A DNA stretch of 64,000 nucleotides from Streptomyces noursei ATCC 11455 (GCF_001704275.1 NZ_CP011533.1:62001-126000), one strand, 5' to 3'. Shown: positions 36,096-45,412, counted from the stretch's first letter. The notes: generated by a model from the sequence alone, not told the origin. Numbers and translations are program-made.

Positions 36096-36908
36096 TCATA
36101 GACCGCCGCCCTTGGCGGTGAGGGCGGCGACGATGATGGTGCGTTTTGAATGTCCCAGGGCCGGCCAGCAGGTGACGATCGTCATCTCCGGCTGGGTGGG
36201 TGTGGCGTCAGGGTGGCCAGGCACCTGCCCGAGGTAGCCGACCGCGCTGGGCGGAACGGTGACGACCTTCGTGACTGTGTAGATGTAGGTGACGCGGTGG
36301 GCGGTCGTGACGTTGATATGCGAGCCCACCGTGATGCGGTCAACGTCTCTGAAGGGCGGGGCGCTCACCCCGCTGCGGTGTCCGGCTACGGCAAAATTGC
36401 CGATCTGGCCGGGCTCCTCCGTCCCTTCAAAGTGCCCTACACCTGAGTGGAGTTGCGCTGATCCGGTTCCTTCGTAGATCGGCTGCGCCCATGCATTCCC
36501 GAGTGCGGGGATGCGCAGAATCTCCTGGATGTGGCCTGCAACCCCGGCGGCCGGCTCGGTGCCGACGGCATGTCGACCGGCACCGGCGGGATTTGCCGCG
36601 CCCCAGTTGCGCAGGATGCGGTGCGCCTCGTCGGCTGATGTGTTGGTTCGGTCAGTCGACGAGGCGGAGGCCGGGGTGCTGGTAGCAGAGGTCGAGGGCC
36701 GGGACGCGGCAGAGTGCTGCGTGGCAGTTGACGGGGCGGCCGTCGACTGGCCGTTGGCGTGTGGCACTGCGAGCGCCGCGCCCAGGGCCACTGCGGCGGC
36801 CGCGGTGATGGCCACGGTGATCGCTGTGTTGCGGCGCCTGCGGCTACGGGGTGACGGTGTGTCGCCGGCAGGGGATGCGTCCGGCGGAACGTGGGGTTGT
36901 TCGGGCAT
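36096..36908 (-). CDS. Class E sortase
   Basis: The 270-residue sortase has a short Arg-rich cytoplasmic N-terminus, one membrane helix (about residues 28-48), a Ser/Thr-rich linker and the sortase barrel. The catalytic residues are visible: His177 (AVAGHRSG), Cys247 (IVTCWPAL) and Arg256 (SKRTIIVA). Class E enzymes in Streptomyces cleave LAXTG/LPXTG-type signals and join surface proteins to the peptidoglycan peptide. Its obvious local substrate candidate is the protein at 37018-38274, although that protein's sorting signal is incomplete. A hairpin at 36951-36993 separates the two, so they may be transcribed separately. Confidence 0.9.
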   Translation of the reverse strand: MPEQPHVPPDASPAGDTPSPRSRRRRNTAITVAITAAAAVALGAALAVPHANGQSTAAPSTATQHSAASRPSTSATSTPASASSTDRTNTSADEAHRILRNWGAANPAGAGRHAVGTEPAAGVAGHIQEILRIPALGNAWAQPIYEGTGSAQLHSGVGHFEGTEEPGQIGNFAVAGHRSGVSAPPFRDVDRITVGSHINVTTAHRVTYIYTVTKVVTVPPSAVGYLGQVPGHPDATPTQPEMTIVTCWPALGHSKRTIIVAALTAKGGGL

Positions 36909-36950
36909 GCTGTCCGTCCAGCGTGTGTGGGCCAGGGTCGGCAGGCAGTG

Positions 36951-36993
36951 CAGCGGCGGGCGGGCGTGCTGGGGGCGTGCTCGCCCGCCGCTG
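36951..36993. terminator. Hairpin between surface-protein and sortase genes
   Basis: Perfect 12-base arms (CAGCGGCGGGCG at 36951-36962, complement at 36982-36993) enclose a 19-base loop. It lies about 25 bases past the stop of the minus-strand surface protein, where a terminator is expected. No T-run follows, as is common in Streptomyces. Confidence 0.6.
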
Positions 36994-37017
36994 CGGACTT
37001 GGGGAGTACCTGTTAGG

Positions 37018-38274
37018 TCAGGCGCCGGTCTGCGGCAGCTCGTGGATCACGATCGGGCGCGGCCGCGGCGCGGGCTGCTCCGCGATCTTGGTGTCGGTGA
37101 TGGTGACTTGGCCGGGCACCAGGTCACCGATGGTCACCGCGCGGTCCGGGGCGAGCTGGTAGCCGGGGGCCGCCTTGACCTCGTGAAGGGTGTAGCGGCC
37201 GGCCGGGATCCCATCTGCCTTCCAGATGCCGTGGGAGTCGGTCATGCCCTGCGCGACGGTGGCGCCGCGGCTGTCCTTGAGCGCGAAGTTGACGTCGCCC
37301 ATCACCGTGTGGGAGTCGGCCGCGATCTTGACGACCTGCAGTGTGCCCCCGGTGGCGGTGGCCTTCAGATGCGCGGTCGCCGTGGCCGAGGAGCGGCCAC
37401 CGGTGACGACCAGGCGCTGGGCGTCGGGGGTGTCGGGGAGCTGCGCGTACAGCGTGGTGCTGGGCAGCACTCCGGCGCGGGCAGTCAGGTCGATCGCGCC
37501 GGCCTTGCTGGCTATCAGGGTGGTTCGGGCAGTTCCTGCGTCGTCGGTGGTGACGCGGGTAGCTGCGGTCGAGGCGCCGCTGGCCTTCAAGTTCAGCGTT
37601 ACGTGGGGCAGACGGTGACCGGTTGCGGAGGTGACGTCCACACTGATCGGCACCTGCTTGCCGGGCGTGACGGTGCCGCTGAGGGTGTGGATGTTGACCC
37701 GGTAGGGCCCGGCGTACCTCTCGGCCAGGTTCATGTACCTGGTGGCCAGAGTCTTCACGGACGCCGGCACGTTGGGGTAGTTCAGGCGCTCGGTGGCCCG
37801 CTGGCCGCCGGGGAAAGCGTAGGTTGTGCCGCGGTTGAGGTAGGTGGTGATGGCAGTGTCCGCCGCTGCCGCCTGATCGTCGTAGGGCGTGTGGGTGTCG
37901 CTGAGAATGAAGGCGGCGCGCATGAGGTCGGACTGGCTGACCTGGGCCCCTGTCGCCTTGGACGTCCAGGTCTTGAACGGGGTGAACGGGCCGTAGTGAA
38001 CACCCTTGCGCGGGCCGGCCAGGAACGGATCGGCGCAGTAGGCGTGCGCGACGGCGTGCGGGTACAGGCTGCCCGGCTTGCCCAGGGCCCCGAAGTGACT
38101 GACTCCTCCTTGCCCGTTGGGGACGGTGTACCCCGGTCCCCACTTGTCGAGGGCGTGCGCCGACGGTGCGAACATCAGGCCGGTCCCCAGCGCGACCGCC
38201 GTTGCCGTCAGGATCGGCCGCCGGAGGCGGGATCGGCGACCGGTCGTGGCGGCACGCGATGCTGTCGTACTCAT
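37018..38274 (-). CDS. Prealbumin-fold surface protein ending at LPQTGA
   Basis: The start ATG 38274 follows GGAGAG. The 418-residue exported protein has a signal peptide ending APSAHA. Its N-terminal domain contains VAHAYCADPF and DDQAAAADTAITTYL, comparable to the Cys and Gln segments of thioester/TQXA adhesin domains. Ig-like middle domains follow (VNIHTLSGTVTPGKQVPISV), then a SpaA-type prealbumin repeat near the C-terminus (LQVVKIAADSHTVMGDVNFAL, split; IPAGRYTLHEVKAAPGY). It stops immediately after LPQTGA, without the hydrophobic helix and positive tail that normally follow a sortase motif. It pairs with the class E sortase downstream. A covalent adhesin is the likely role. Confidence 0.75.
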   Translation of the reverse strand: MSTTASRAATTGRRSRLRRPILTATAVALGTGLMFAPSAHALDKWGPGYTVPNGQGGVSHFGALGKPGSLYPHAVAHAYCADPFLAGPRKGVHYGPFTPFKTWTSKATGAQVSQSDLMRAAFILSDTHTPYDDQAAAADTAITTYLNRGTTYAFPGGQRATERLNYPNVPASVKTLATRYMNLAERYAGPYRVNIHTLSGTVTPGKQVPISVDVTSATGHRLPHVTLNLKASGASTAATRVTTDDAGTARTTLIASKAGAIDLTARAGVLPSTTLYAQLPDTPDAQRLVVTGGRSSATATAHLKATATGGTLQVVKIAADSHTVMGDVNFALKDSRGATVAQGMTDSHGIWKADGIPAGRYTLHEVKAAPGYQLAPDRAVTIGDLVPGQVTITDTKIAEQPAPRPRPIVIHELPQTGA

Positions 38275-38605
38275 GGATCTCTCCAGTGTGGGGTTGTTGT
38301 GGAGGACAGGGCGGCTCAAGTGCCGTGGTCCACGGGATGGGGGGGTGGCGCGGTGTTTCCGTCTCGTGTCAGTGGCGCTGGCGGCACAAGGCATGTAGGT
38401 GCCGGCAGTTCGTCCGACGACCTCTCGTGCTCGGTCGCGGTCCTCTGCCTCCAGCCACCTCGCGCCACCGTTCACCTCGGTGGCGGTGCTTGTACTACGG
38501 CTGCATTCGAGCTGGGCGGAGTTGGCCGGGGAACCATGAGGAATTCCTCGGCCGTCCCCGGCCTTCGAGTGCGTGCGGAACAGAGACGGTGTGGTGCAGA
38601 ATGGC
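38275..38605 (-). other. Upstream region of the surface-protein gene
   Basis: About 330 non-coding bases lie between the SH3-like gene's stop and the surface-protein start, both on the minus strand. The region should hold the surface-protein promoter. I see the GGAGAG ribosome binding site next to 38274 but no clear promoter boxes or repeats. Confidence 0.4.
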
Positions 38606-38974
38606 TCAGTACAGCGAGGTGTACCAGCGATCAACCCACCCATATTGGCCCTTCAATGGGCCGTTGAGCACCTCGATCTTGACCCAACGCCAATGGCCCG
38701 TGGAGCAGTACGCCCAAAAGCTCGGCTTTTTGTACAGAATTCCTTTGGAGCTGGCCCAGTCGTATGGACGCGTACGCAAGTTCAGCGCGCTAGTGGTCAC
38801 CCTCCCCATCGTGGCGCCCTGAATGTTTCCATGGTCCTTGACGGCTTCTATGAAGCCGCCGCATATCGACCCGTTCGCGGCGGTGGCGGGGGTGGCCACG
38901 ACCACAGTGCCGGCGGTCATGAGGCCAGCAGTGACCGCGGCTGTGGCTGCGTTGCGGAGCCATCGGGAATTCAT
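38606..38974 (-). CDS. Secreted SH3-like small protein
   Basis: The start ATG 38974 follows GGAGGT. The 122-residue product has a signal peptide ending ATPATA (about residue 32) and a bacterial SH3-type domain: VTTSALNLRTRPYDWASSKG, ILYKKPSFWAYC, WRWVKIEV and GQYGWVDRWYTSLY at the end. Two Cys pairs could form disulphides. SH3b domains often bind cell-wall peptides. Its place upstream of the surface protein and sortase suggests an envelope role. Confidence 0.78.
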   Translation of the reverse strand: MNSRWLRNAATAAVTAGLMTAGTVVVATPATAANGSICGGFIEAVKDHGNIQGATMGRVTTSALNLRTRPYDWASSKGILYKKPSFWAYCSTGHWRWVKIEVLNGPLKGQYGWVDRWYTSLY

Positions 38975-39099
38975 GGGACCTCCGTGTCCGCGTCAGCGGC
39001 TGTGTAGCACGATGACGCAAAGAGCTGATCGCACTCGCGGTAGAGGGAACTTGCGCAATCGGCCCCCTGTCGATCCCAGAACTGGCCGCTTTCCTCACT

Positions 39100-39465
39100 T
39101 CAAAGAAGCGACTGCGCCGTCCGGACGAGAATGTGAAACAGGTTCCCGAGCGTTCCGTACCCTGCGAGCTTCAGAATTGACATATCCACGCTGCCGAGGG
39201 CTACGCGGACCGTGACGCCACTGAGTCGACCAGCGATGCGGAGGTTGCACAACGCTGCAGCCGGGAAATGAGGATGGTTCTTCGCCTGGAGAAATTTGAC
39301 GCCGAATGCGCTCCGCTGCATGAAATTTCGCCAGTCGAAATGCTTGTGATTGAGTATGAGAACAGGAGGTTGATGCTGGTGTCGTCCGGCGATTAGCTCT
39401 TGCAGCGGCCCCGAGGGGCCGCGGGCTCGGTACAGTCGATACAGCGCATAGCCATCCCCCGGCAC
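39100..39465 (-). CDS. Hypothetical protein, weak support
   Basis: This 121-residue frame opens at GTG 39465. It has balanced composition in its middle (PPVLILNHKHFDWRNFMQRS, then AFGVKFLQAKNHPHF) and a hydrophobic C-terminus (GTLGNLFHILVRTAQSLL). Its third codon positions are less G/C-biased than those of neighbours, and no good ribosome binding site precedes it. It may be a recently acquired gene or a relic; I do not recognise the family. Confidence 0.35.
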   Translation of the reverse strand: MPGDGYALYRLYRARGPSGPLQELIAGRHQHQPPVLILNHKHFDWRNFMQRSAFGVKFLQAKNHPHFPAAALCNLRIAGRLSGVTVRVALGSVDMSILKLAGYGTLGNLFHILVRTAQSLL

Positions 39466-39487
39466 AGTCCGACCGCGACCACCTCAA

Positions 39488-40065
39488 TTACCCAAGTCGC
39501 CGAAGATCCGGCCTTCTACGAGACAGCTATGGCCATGTGGCTCTGAGAGGGCGGACCGCGCCCACCGCTTCCAGCTTGGCGGTTCAGCCCGACGAGTCTC
39601 GTGGAGTGTGATGGCCGGGCCGGTGCAGACCTCGGCCCGCTCCTCGACGGCGCGCACTCGCTCGACCACGGGCCAGCAGAGCTCGTCCCGTCCTGAGCCG
39701 GCGCGACCATCCCACCTGCTCAATCGAGGTGGCCCGAGACGGTACGAGGACGAACGGCAGCAACGCCCGCGCATCGAGCAGCACACCCGAGCCACCGCAG
39801 GCGGGCAGGCCGCGAGCGCCGAGTTGGCGGGCAGCAGTCTTCGATTTGCCCCCGGGGGCAGGGGCACCCGCATCGGCCAGCACGCTGATCGGTTGGTCGA
39901 TGGCCCACGGCGGCCGCGGCATCCGATGATGATCGGTCAGCGACGTGGAGCTCAGCGGTCCTCAACCTCTGCTCGGCTCTCACGTGTGCAGCCCTGTGTC
40001 AGGACTGCCCGGCTCTTGGGCAAGGGAATGCGATGTTCTATGGATGAGGGTGCCCGTTTGACTGG
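39488..40065. other. Region without a supported gene
   Basis: There are several overlapping frames on both strands but none with a domain, signal or ribosome binding site. One minus frame at about 39700-39900 reads SVLADAGAPAPGGKSKTAAR and LLDARALLPFVLVPSRAT, which could be a relic of a real protein, but it cannot be assigned. Confidence 0.35.
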
Positions 40066-42009
40066 TCATCCTGCGGTTGCAAGCAGACCTCCGGGGCGGG
40101 CCGTGAAACCTGGAACTATGGGAAGTTGCCGTACTGGCGCCAATTCTCCGAAGGGCCCTGATTCTTCGAGCACTTGCGCGCTGAACGCCTGTCCGCCGTA
40201 GTTCACGAACATATGCAGTGGCGAGGAAGAGGTGATGAGAACCGGGTAGCGCTTCCGGTTTTCCGCTGGCTTACTTGGGTCATATTCGGCCGTGGGTAGG
40301 TTGAAGCCTCGAATCCCACCGTCGATTAGAAATCCGGAATCCATTCCACCGTTACGCAGCTCTGCCCTCACTCGCCCATTGAATGTGTCCCACAGGAGAG
40401 GGTCTTGGCGCACCTCTTCGTACATCTGTGCAAGTTCGGGGTGCCAGTCATCCCCGTGAGATATGAGCTTTGCGCCGAACTCGATGAGCGATGGCACAAG
40501 CCATTCCTCGTGCCAATTCGCAAGAGTGTGCCGTGCATCTTCATGGAACATGACGTAGCGGAACGAACTTTTCGTGGGGTGGTTCTCGTTGTCTGCAGCA
40601 TGACTAAAGAGGGCTGCATAGGCCGCGTTATGCGCAATAACGTTCCACTGTCCGTCTTCGAGGGAAGACGGGATCGGCTGGACGGCGTCATCTATAAATT
40701 CTCGCGCCCAGACCCGGGCCTGGCTCTCGAACTCTGCGCCTCCACGGACTCCGATCGTGGGTGGATGCCCACCGCTGATCATCCGATGCAAGAGACGGGT
40801 TACAGATGTAGGGATCTTCAAAGCCTCTTTAATCGTGGGCAACATGTCGAGCTGGGGAAGCGCAGTGTCAGACTCCAGGTCCCGGTACTTTCGATCAGAA
40901 ATCTTGAGCGGCGTTACGTGGCGGATCCTGTTTTGCGGGATTTTCGGGGGTAGCTCGCGGTAGTAGCGCAGAATCTGACCTACAGTGACGGCCACGTCTG
41001 GATATCGAAGACCTTGTGTTAGCCGAACAGCTATTGCACGGTCTCGATCCTTTTGGTATCCAGCGCGCGCTTGCGGCGGGTGATTGCCGGAGGCACTATC
41101 GACAGCTTCCGACGCGATCTTCAGGCCATTGGGCACGGTGGCATCACTCTCGTAGATACTGGGTGGCAAATCCACTAGAGGTTGCCCCTTGATGACACTA
41201 CTGAGCTTGCATGCCTGGTATCCAACCCAACGTCCGTGCCATGGAATGCAGGTCGTCAAGCGGCACTGCATTTCTCCCTTCCCCGGTACGTAGATTTCCC
41301 GCACTTCTCCATCTGATGCGTATATCCGGTCGAGCCCATGAGTGGTGAGCTCCTTTCGCACGTCCACGGTAAAGAGTCTCTCTAGAACATCACTCTCGCT
41401 GATTCTCTGGCGCATGTGCCGGAGCTCCGGATTGTCGTGATTGAGATGATAGTGGTGAGCGAACTGACACAGGATGGTAAAGACCCACCCTTGTTCCCAA
41501 TTCAGAAAGACTTCCTGTGCACGCGGGTGGAAGAGCATGAAGCGCACAGGGTTGTCGAGCGGGTGATCTGTCGGGTGTGGCGGGAAGTCGCCAAACAGTG
41601 CTGCCCAGGCCGCATTGCAGTGGAGGAGGTTCCACCCCCCGTCCAGCAAGACCGTTGGCTCCCGGAGAGGGGCTACATGCGCCGATACCCAGCTTCGCGT
41701 CACGCTGTCTAGTCCCACGTCCCGGATACCTTTAAAGAACCGCACACTGCCGTTCACCAGCCCGAAGAACTGGTCGGCGTCCTCCCGGGGCATTTTAAGG
41801 AAGTGCTGGAGTGCAACCGCGGCGCCTGCCGTGATGTGGGCTCCGTTCTCGATGCCGCTCCACCACCTCGGAGAGGCCCCGAAGCGCAGGGCGGCTTCTT
41901 CTTGGCTGTACCCCAGCGCCAAACGCCTTGAGCGAACGATCTCGCCAGCCGTTAGCGGTTCCCCCGGCGCCACATTCCCCAAGGGGAAACTCTCGCCTCG
42001 GTCCTTCAC
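40066..42009 (-). CDS. Tandemly duplicated MmyB-type transcription regulator
   Basis: From GTG 42009 the protein has 647 residues and contains two complete MmyB-type units. Unit 1 has a helix-turn-helix (about 19-75: LTAGEIVRSRRLALGYSQEEA) — in short pieces, EIVRSRRLALGYSQEEA and RWWSGIENG — and a ligand-binding domain (about 115-270: LLDGGWNLLHCNAAWAALFG, VRFMLFHPRAQEVFLNWEQ). Unit 2 repeats the order: HTH (about 342-398: VGQILRYYRELPP, RKYRDLESDTALP) and ligand domain (about 430-605: GQWNVIAHNAAYAALF, RYVMFHEDARHTLANWHEE). The family normally has one unit of about 270-290 residues. The longer frame from GTG 42174 has no better ribosome binding site. It may sense a fatty-acyl or similar ligand. 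Confidence 0.78.
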   Translation of the reverse strand: MKDRGESFPLGNVAPGEPLTAGEIVRSRRLALGYSQEEAALRFGASPRWWSGIENGAHITAGAAVALQHFLKMPREDADQFFGLVNGSVRFFKGIRDVGLDSVTRSWVSAHVAPLREPTVLLDGGWNLLHCNAAWAALFGDFPPHPTDHPLDNPVRFMLFHPRAQEVFLNWEQGWVFTILCQFAHHYHLNHDNPELRHMRQRISESDVLERLFTVDVRKELTTHGLDRIYASDGEVREIYVPGKGEMQCRLTTCIPWHGRWVGYQACKLSSVIKGQPLVDLPPSIYESDATVPNGLKIASEAVDSASGNHPPQARAGYQKDRDRAIAVRLTQGLRYPDVAVTVGQILRYYRELPPKIPQNRIRHVTPLKISDRKYRDLESDTALPQLDMLPTIKEALKIPTSVTRLLHRMISGGHPPTIGVRGGAEFESQARVWAREFIDDAVQPIPSSLEDGQWNVIAHNAAYAALFSHAADNENHPTKSSFRYVMFHEDARHTLANWHEEWLVPSLIEFGAKLISHGDDWHPELAQMYEEVRQDPLLWDTFNGRVRAELRNGGMDSGFLIDGGIRGFNLPTAEYDPSKPAENRKRYPVLITSSSPLHMFVNYGGQAFSAQVLEESGPFGELAPVRQLPIVPGFTARPGGLLATAG

Positions 42010-42825
42010 TTCGCCCCCGATCGGTCGACTCTCCCGAAACCCCTCGCTGCGACCGCGCCGAATTGACGTGATCCGTCCCTGAGCAGCGATAACGCAGGCG
42101 AGGAGGGTAGTACGCCGACATAGATGGTGCGCGCATCGACATGCCGTTTCAGCAGATCGCCATGGCGCCTTCACGGGCTTTTCGAATCAATTCCGGGCAC
42201 TCGTTTTATTTGCCATTATTTATAGAGAACAAGACTAAAGGGAACTTTCAGCCCTCACCCGAGGTGCTGGCCCGGCCTCTTGGGAGTGCAGGACCCCGCG
42301 GCCGCGCCGTCGTTGGTTTGGGATTCCTCCAGCACTGCTGACACCCGAGCGTGGCTCGGCTCACCAGTCCCGGCTCGCCGGCCGCGGGCCACCGCAGGTC
42401 TGCGCACAGGCGTGATTGATCCACATACTCACGGGTGCCGCGAGATTTTTTGACCGGTCGGTAGTTTATGCCCTCTTTCCTGGGAAAACTTGGGGGACAT
42501 GCGTTCGAGGCTCGTCGCTTCGGCGCCCCGACTACGTCAGCGTCTGCGGAGGATGCGGATGACCGTTCTCGCCGAGCAGTGGCCCCGGCATGCCGGCAAG
42601 CGAATCGAGCTGGCCCTGGGAAGGCGAGGCGCCTGCGGGTGCCAGGCTCCGGGGCTTCCCCTGGCGGGCCTCGGTATGGCCAGTCAATCAGCGCAATGCG
42701 GCTAAAGAACGGTCGAATGCCGGGACGAATTCTTCGCGACTTTCTTTGTGTGCGGCATCCATACCAATGACGCCGCCCGCCCAGCAATGACCGCGACTCT
42801 CGCTCACGAAAGACAATGAAGGCGC
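42010..42825. other. Regulatory interval between divergent MmyB-type genes
   Basis: About 800 bases separate the divergently oriented tandem regulator (minus) and the single MmyB-type regulator (plus). Part of it (about 42180-42250) is clearly more AT-rich than the surroundings. No supported gene; frames here are Arg/Pro/Ala-rich and lack ribosome binding sites. It presumably holds both promoters. Confidence 0.45.
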
Positions 42826-43659
42826 ATGAGATATTACGACTGGGGCTCACCAAACCGCGCCGAAAGGCTCAACGAATTACTGAAAGCTGCACGGAAGAGG
42901 GCAGGTCTAACTCAATCCAAAGCCGCCTATTTAAAAAATTGCCATGATTCATACTTGCAGCGGGTAGAGAAAGGTAAGGATCGACCCTCAATTGCGTTCT
43001 TGGTCGAATTAATCGACATTTATGGAATCGATGACGGGGAAGAGCTCCACGAAATATGGTGGCTGGCACGCGGTCACGCCCCTCCCGGTAATGTAGACCC
43101 CCTTGCAGGAATGCGCGTGGACAGTCACTACAGGGACTTGGTACTCCAGGACACGGAGTGCATGGCTTACCTTGCCGATGGAGCCTACAATGTCCTGGCC
43201 TGTAACCCGCTGTGGGCAGAGAACTTCGAAGGCGAACCTCCGACAAACATGCTTCGCTGGATGATGCTCGACGATCGAGCGCGAGGTGGTCCTGAGGTGA
43301 AGAATCCCGTTCTCATGAATTGGGAATCGCAGTGGGCCCCCTACTTCGTGACCCGCCTGGAGCGAGTGATTTCCATGTCGGGAGGAAGAAACCTCGAATT
43401 GAATGGACTGCTCAAGGAGATGAGGGCCGACCCGCGGGCAGTGCACGCCTATTCGAGCTACGCTGGCACGCAAATCCATTCTGATGGCGCATTCCGGCCT
43501 TTCTTTCACTCCAAGCAGGGAGCGGGTTTCGTGCGGCTCTTCCCTGTCGAGGTGGTCGGCTCGACGGCGACCATCATGCGTTTGAAGTTCACGAAGACCC
43601 GCCCATCACACCAGGTCTTGCTGACATCGGCGGGAGAGGTGCTGGAGGAAATCACCTGA
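42826..43659 (+). CDS. XRE-family MmyB-type regulator
   Basis: The 277-residue protein has an N-terminal helix-turn-helix (about residues 14-70: LNELLKAARKRAGLTQSKAA, YLQRVEKGKDRPSIAFLVEL). The MmyB-like ligand-binding domain follows (about 100-270: DTECMAYLADGAYNVLACN, MLRWMMLDDRA, PVLMNWESQWAPYFVTRLE). Codon use is less G/C-biased than in neighbours, which hints at separate acquisition. It lies 290 bases upstream of the condensing-enzyme gene on the same strand and is a plausible regulator of it. Confidence 0.82.
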   Translation: MRYYDWGSPNRAERLNELLKAARKRAGLTQSKAAYLKNCHDSYLQRVEKGKDRPSIAFLVELIDIYGIDDGEELHEIWWLARGHAPPGNVDPLAGMRVDSHYRDLVLQDTECMAYLADGAYNVLACNPLWAENFEGEPPTNMLRWMMLDDRARGGPEVKNPVLMNWESQWAPYFVTRLERVISMSGGRNLELNGLLKEMRADPRAVHAYSSYAGTQIHSDGAFRPFFHSKQGAGFVRLFPVEVVGSTATIMRLKFTKTRPSHQVLLTSAGEVLEEIT

Positions 43660-43948
43660 GCCGGCGTGTGGGTCGCCCGTGCCGCTGCCCCACGACACGG
43701 CGATGTCCGATGCGCGATGCCGCGTGGAGTCATCGCGGGCCGGCCACAGGTGCCGTCCGTCGAACTGTTACGGGCGTCCTTGGTCGGCCCGAGACGGGCC
43801 TGACCCTCCCCCCCACCGGTCAGCTTCCCGTATGCGAACTTTGATCAATTCCCAATTCCCTGGTAGTCACGGCGCAGTTGGGTCCGTACGCTGCGCTCGC
43901 AACCATGCTCTGTGCATGGTGCCGAACATGCTCACAGGAGGACATCGC

Positions 43949-45022
43949 ATGGTCACAGCTCATGTTGGACGCCCGCAGATCGTCCGCGGGAAGGTCACTG
44001 TGCCCTTCGCCGAGATATGTAAGGAGCTCGTATCCCACTACCCTCTTGCCTCTGACGGGCGGTTGACGGAGACCGCTCGGACGGTTTCGATCATGTTGCA
44101 GAACCTCGGCGTTGAATCGCTCTCCTTCGCCCGAGAACTGCACGATCCGACCATCGCTGGCACCGCGCAGGTCGAGGAACGCAACGATGCGGCCTATGAG
44201 GACGCGTTCATGATGGGCGTCAAAGCAGGGCAGCAGGCCCTGGAGGCTGAGGGTCTGGAGCCGCACGAGGTCGATACCGTCTACGTCAGCCACACCATGT
44301 CACACCGCCTTCCTGGCATCGGGGTTGCCCTGTGTAGGGCCTTAGGGCTGCGACCGGATGTGACGCTCATGAACGTGAGCACTGCGGCATGTGCCGGCGG
44401 CGGGCTCGGCCTGGCCTACGCCTTCGACCGACTCCAAGGCTTCCCTCACGAGACAGTGATGGTGCTTGTCACCGAGAGGCTCACCACGAACATCCGCAAG
44501 GAGCCGACCAAGGACCCCATGGAGAAGGTCTACGGCGGCCTGTTCGCCGACTCTGCCGGCGCCTGTATCATGACCTCCGCCCAACGTCCGGGGCTCATCA
44601 TCGAGCATGCCGGGCAATACCGGCTGGAGAACAGCGAGGACCGCTATTTCATGCGGCTTGGCAGCGAGGGGTACCGCTTCGCCTCGGACAAGAAAGCCCT
44701 CCTGGTGGCGCGGGAGGTCATGCCGGAACTGCGCAAGCAACTTCACAAGTATGGCCGTGGCACCCCGGAGTGGACCCTTCTGCACCCCGGGAGCAACAAG
44801 ATCCTCGACTACATGGCGATGGGCCTGGAGCTGGATCCAGACCCCAAGGGCGTGACGCGGCCCTCCCGGGAGAGCCTGCTGACGGGCAATAAAGGTGGTG
44901 TGGGCGTGCTCGACGCGACATGGTCGATGTACGACAACCCTCCGAAGCCCGGCCAGCAGGGTGCGCTGATGACGCTGGGACCTGGTGTGATCATGCCGTG
45001 GTGCCTGGGGACATGGAACTGA
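43949..45022 (+). CDS. Type III PKS / KAS III-like condensing enzyme
   Basis: The start ATG 43949 follows CAGGAGGA at 43935-43942. The 357-residue thiolase-fold protein has the catalytic triad of chalcone-synthase/KAS III enzymes: Cys148 (STAACAGGGLG), His279 (LLHPGSNKIL) and Asn314 (LLTGNKGGVG). It also has the DSAGACIM strand and the C-terminal LGPGVIMPWCL loop (GFGPG-type). Such enzymes condense acyl-CoA/ACP starters with malonyl units. No ACP, ketoreductase or other pathway gene adjoins it, so it could make a small alkyl-pyrone, resorcinol or beta-keto product alone. The neighbouring MmyB-type regulators could respond to such a lipid; that is inference. Confidence 0.78.
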   Translation: MVTAHVGRPQIVRGKVTVPFAEICKELVSHYPLASDGRLTETARTVSIMLQNLGVESLSFARELHDPTIAGTAQVEERNDAAYEDAFMMGVKAGQQALEAEGLEPHEVDTVYVSHTMSHRLPGIGVALCRALGLRPDVTLMNVSTAACAGGGLGLAYAFDRLQGFPHETVMVLVTERLTTNIRKEPTKDPMEKVYGGLFADSAGACIMTSAQRPGLIIEHAGQYRLENSEDRYFMRLGSEGYRFASDKKALLVAREVMPELRKQLHKYGRGTPEWTLLHPGSNKILDYMAMGLELDPDPKGVTRPSRESLLTGNKGGVGVLDATWSMYDNPPKPGQQGALMTLGPGVIMPWCLGTWN

Positions 45023-45099
45023 TGGCACGTCGTTCGCCAGCGGGTGGCGACCGCGCTGGGTGAGTAGGGCCGAGGACGCCGGTCGAGGATGCAACCGTC

Positions 45100-45137
45100 C
45101 GGAGCATTCCGACTGGCACGACTGTGCGAATGCTCCG
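45100..45137. repeat. Inverted repeat downstream of the condensing enzyme
   Basis: Perfect 10-base arms (CGGAGCATTC at 45100-45109, complement at 45128-45137) flank an 18-base spacer, 78 bases after the stop at 45022. It could be a transcription terminator or an operator. Confidence 0.5.
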
Positions 45138-45169
45138 AGTCTCCAGGTCGCGTCCCAAGGTTGACTGTG

Positions 45170-45211
45170 CACCATTAGCCAGGACATCCCCCGAGGTCCT
45201 GGCTAATGGTG
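45170..45211. terminator. Strong 16-base hairpin
   Basis: Perfect 16-base arms (CACCATTAGCCAGGAC at 45170-45185, complement at 45196-45211) surround a 10-base loop. It lies between the convergent ends of the condensing-enzyme gene (plus) and the wHTH gene (minus), so a bidirectional terminator is the simplest reading. It is not followed by T-runs. Confidence 0.55.
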
Positions 45212-45412
45212 CCGGCTGGTTCGTCCGACCAGCAGGACAGCGCCTGAGCCAAGGGCGGGAGGGAGCCTCCGTGAGGGCTACGGTGCCGCCGAACGCCAAC
45301 GCCCCGATTGCTCTCAGTCCCTTGACGCCGCTCCGCGGGCGTGCCGCGGTCGTAGGACTCCGGCGTCCGCGGGGTTGTTCGGTAACCCCGGACAGCACCT
45401 TGTGCGAGGTCG

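Noticed and set aside
37018..38274. Calling the N-terminal domain a certain thioester (TQXA) domain
   Set aside because: Cys and Gln segments are present, but the T-Q-x-A motif itself is not (DDQAAAAD instead), so only a resemblance is reported.
36511..38667. 718-residue plus-strand frame opposite the sortase and surface protein
   Set aside because: No domains; the opposite strand has sortase active-site residues and signal peptides.
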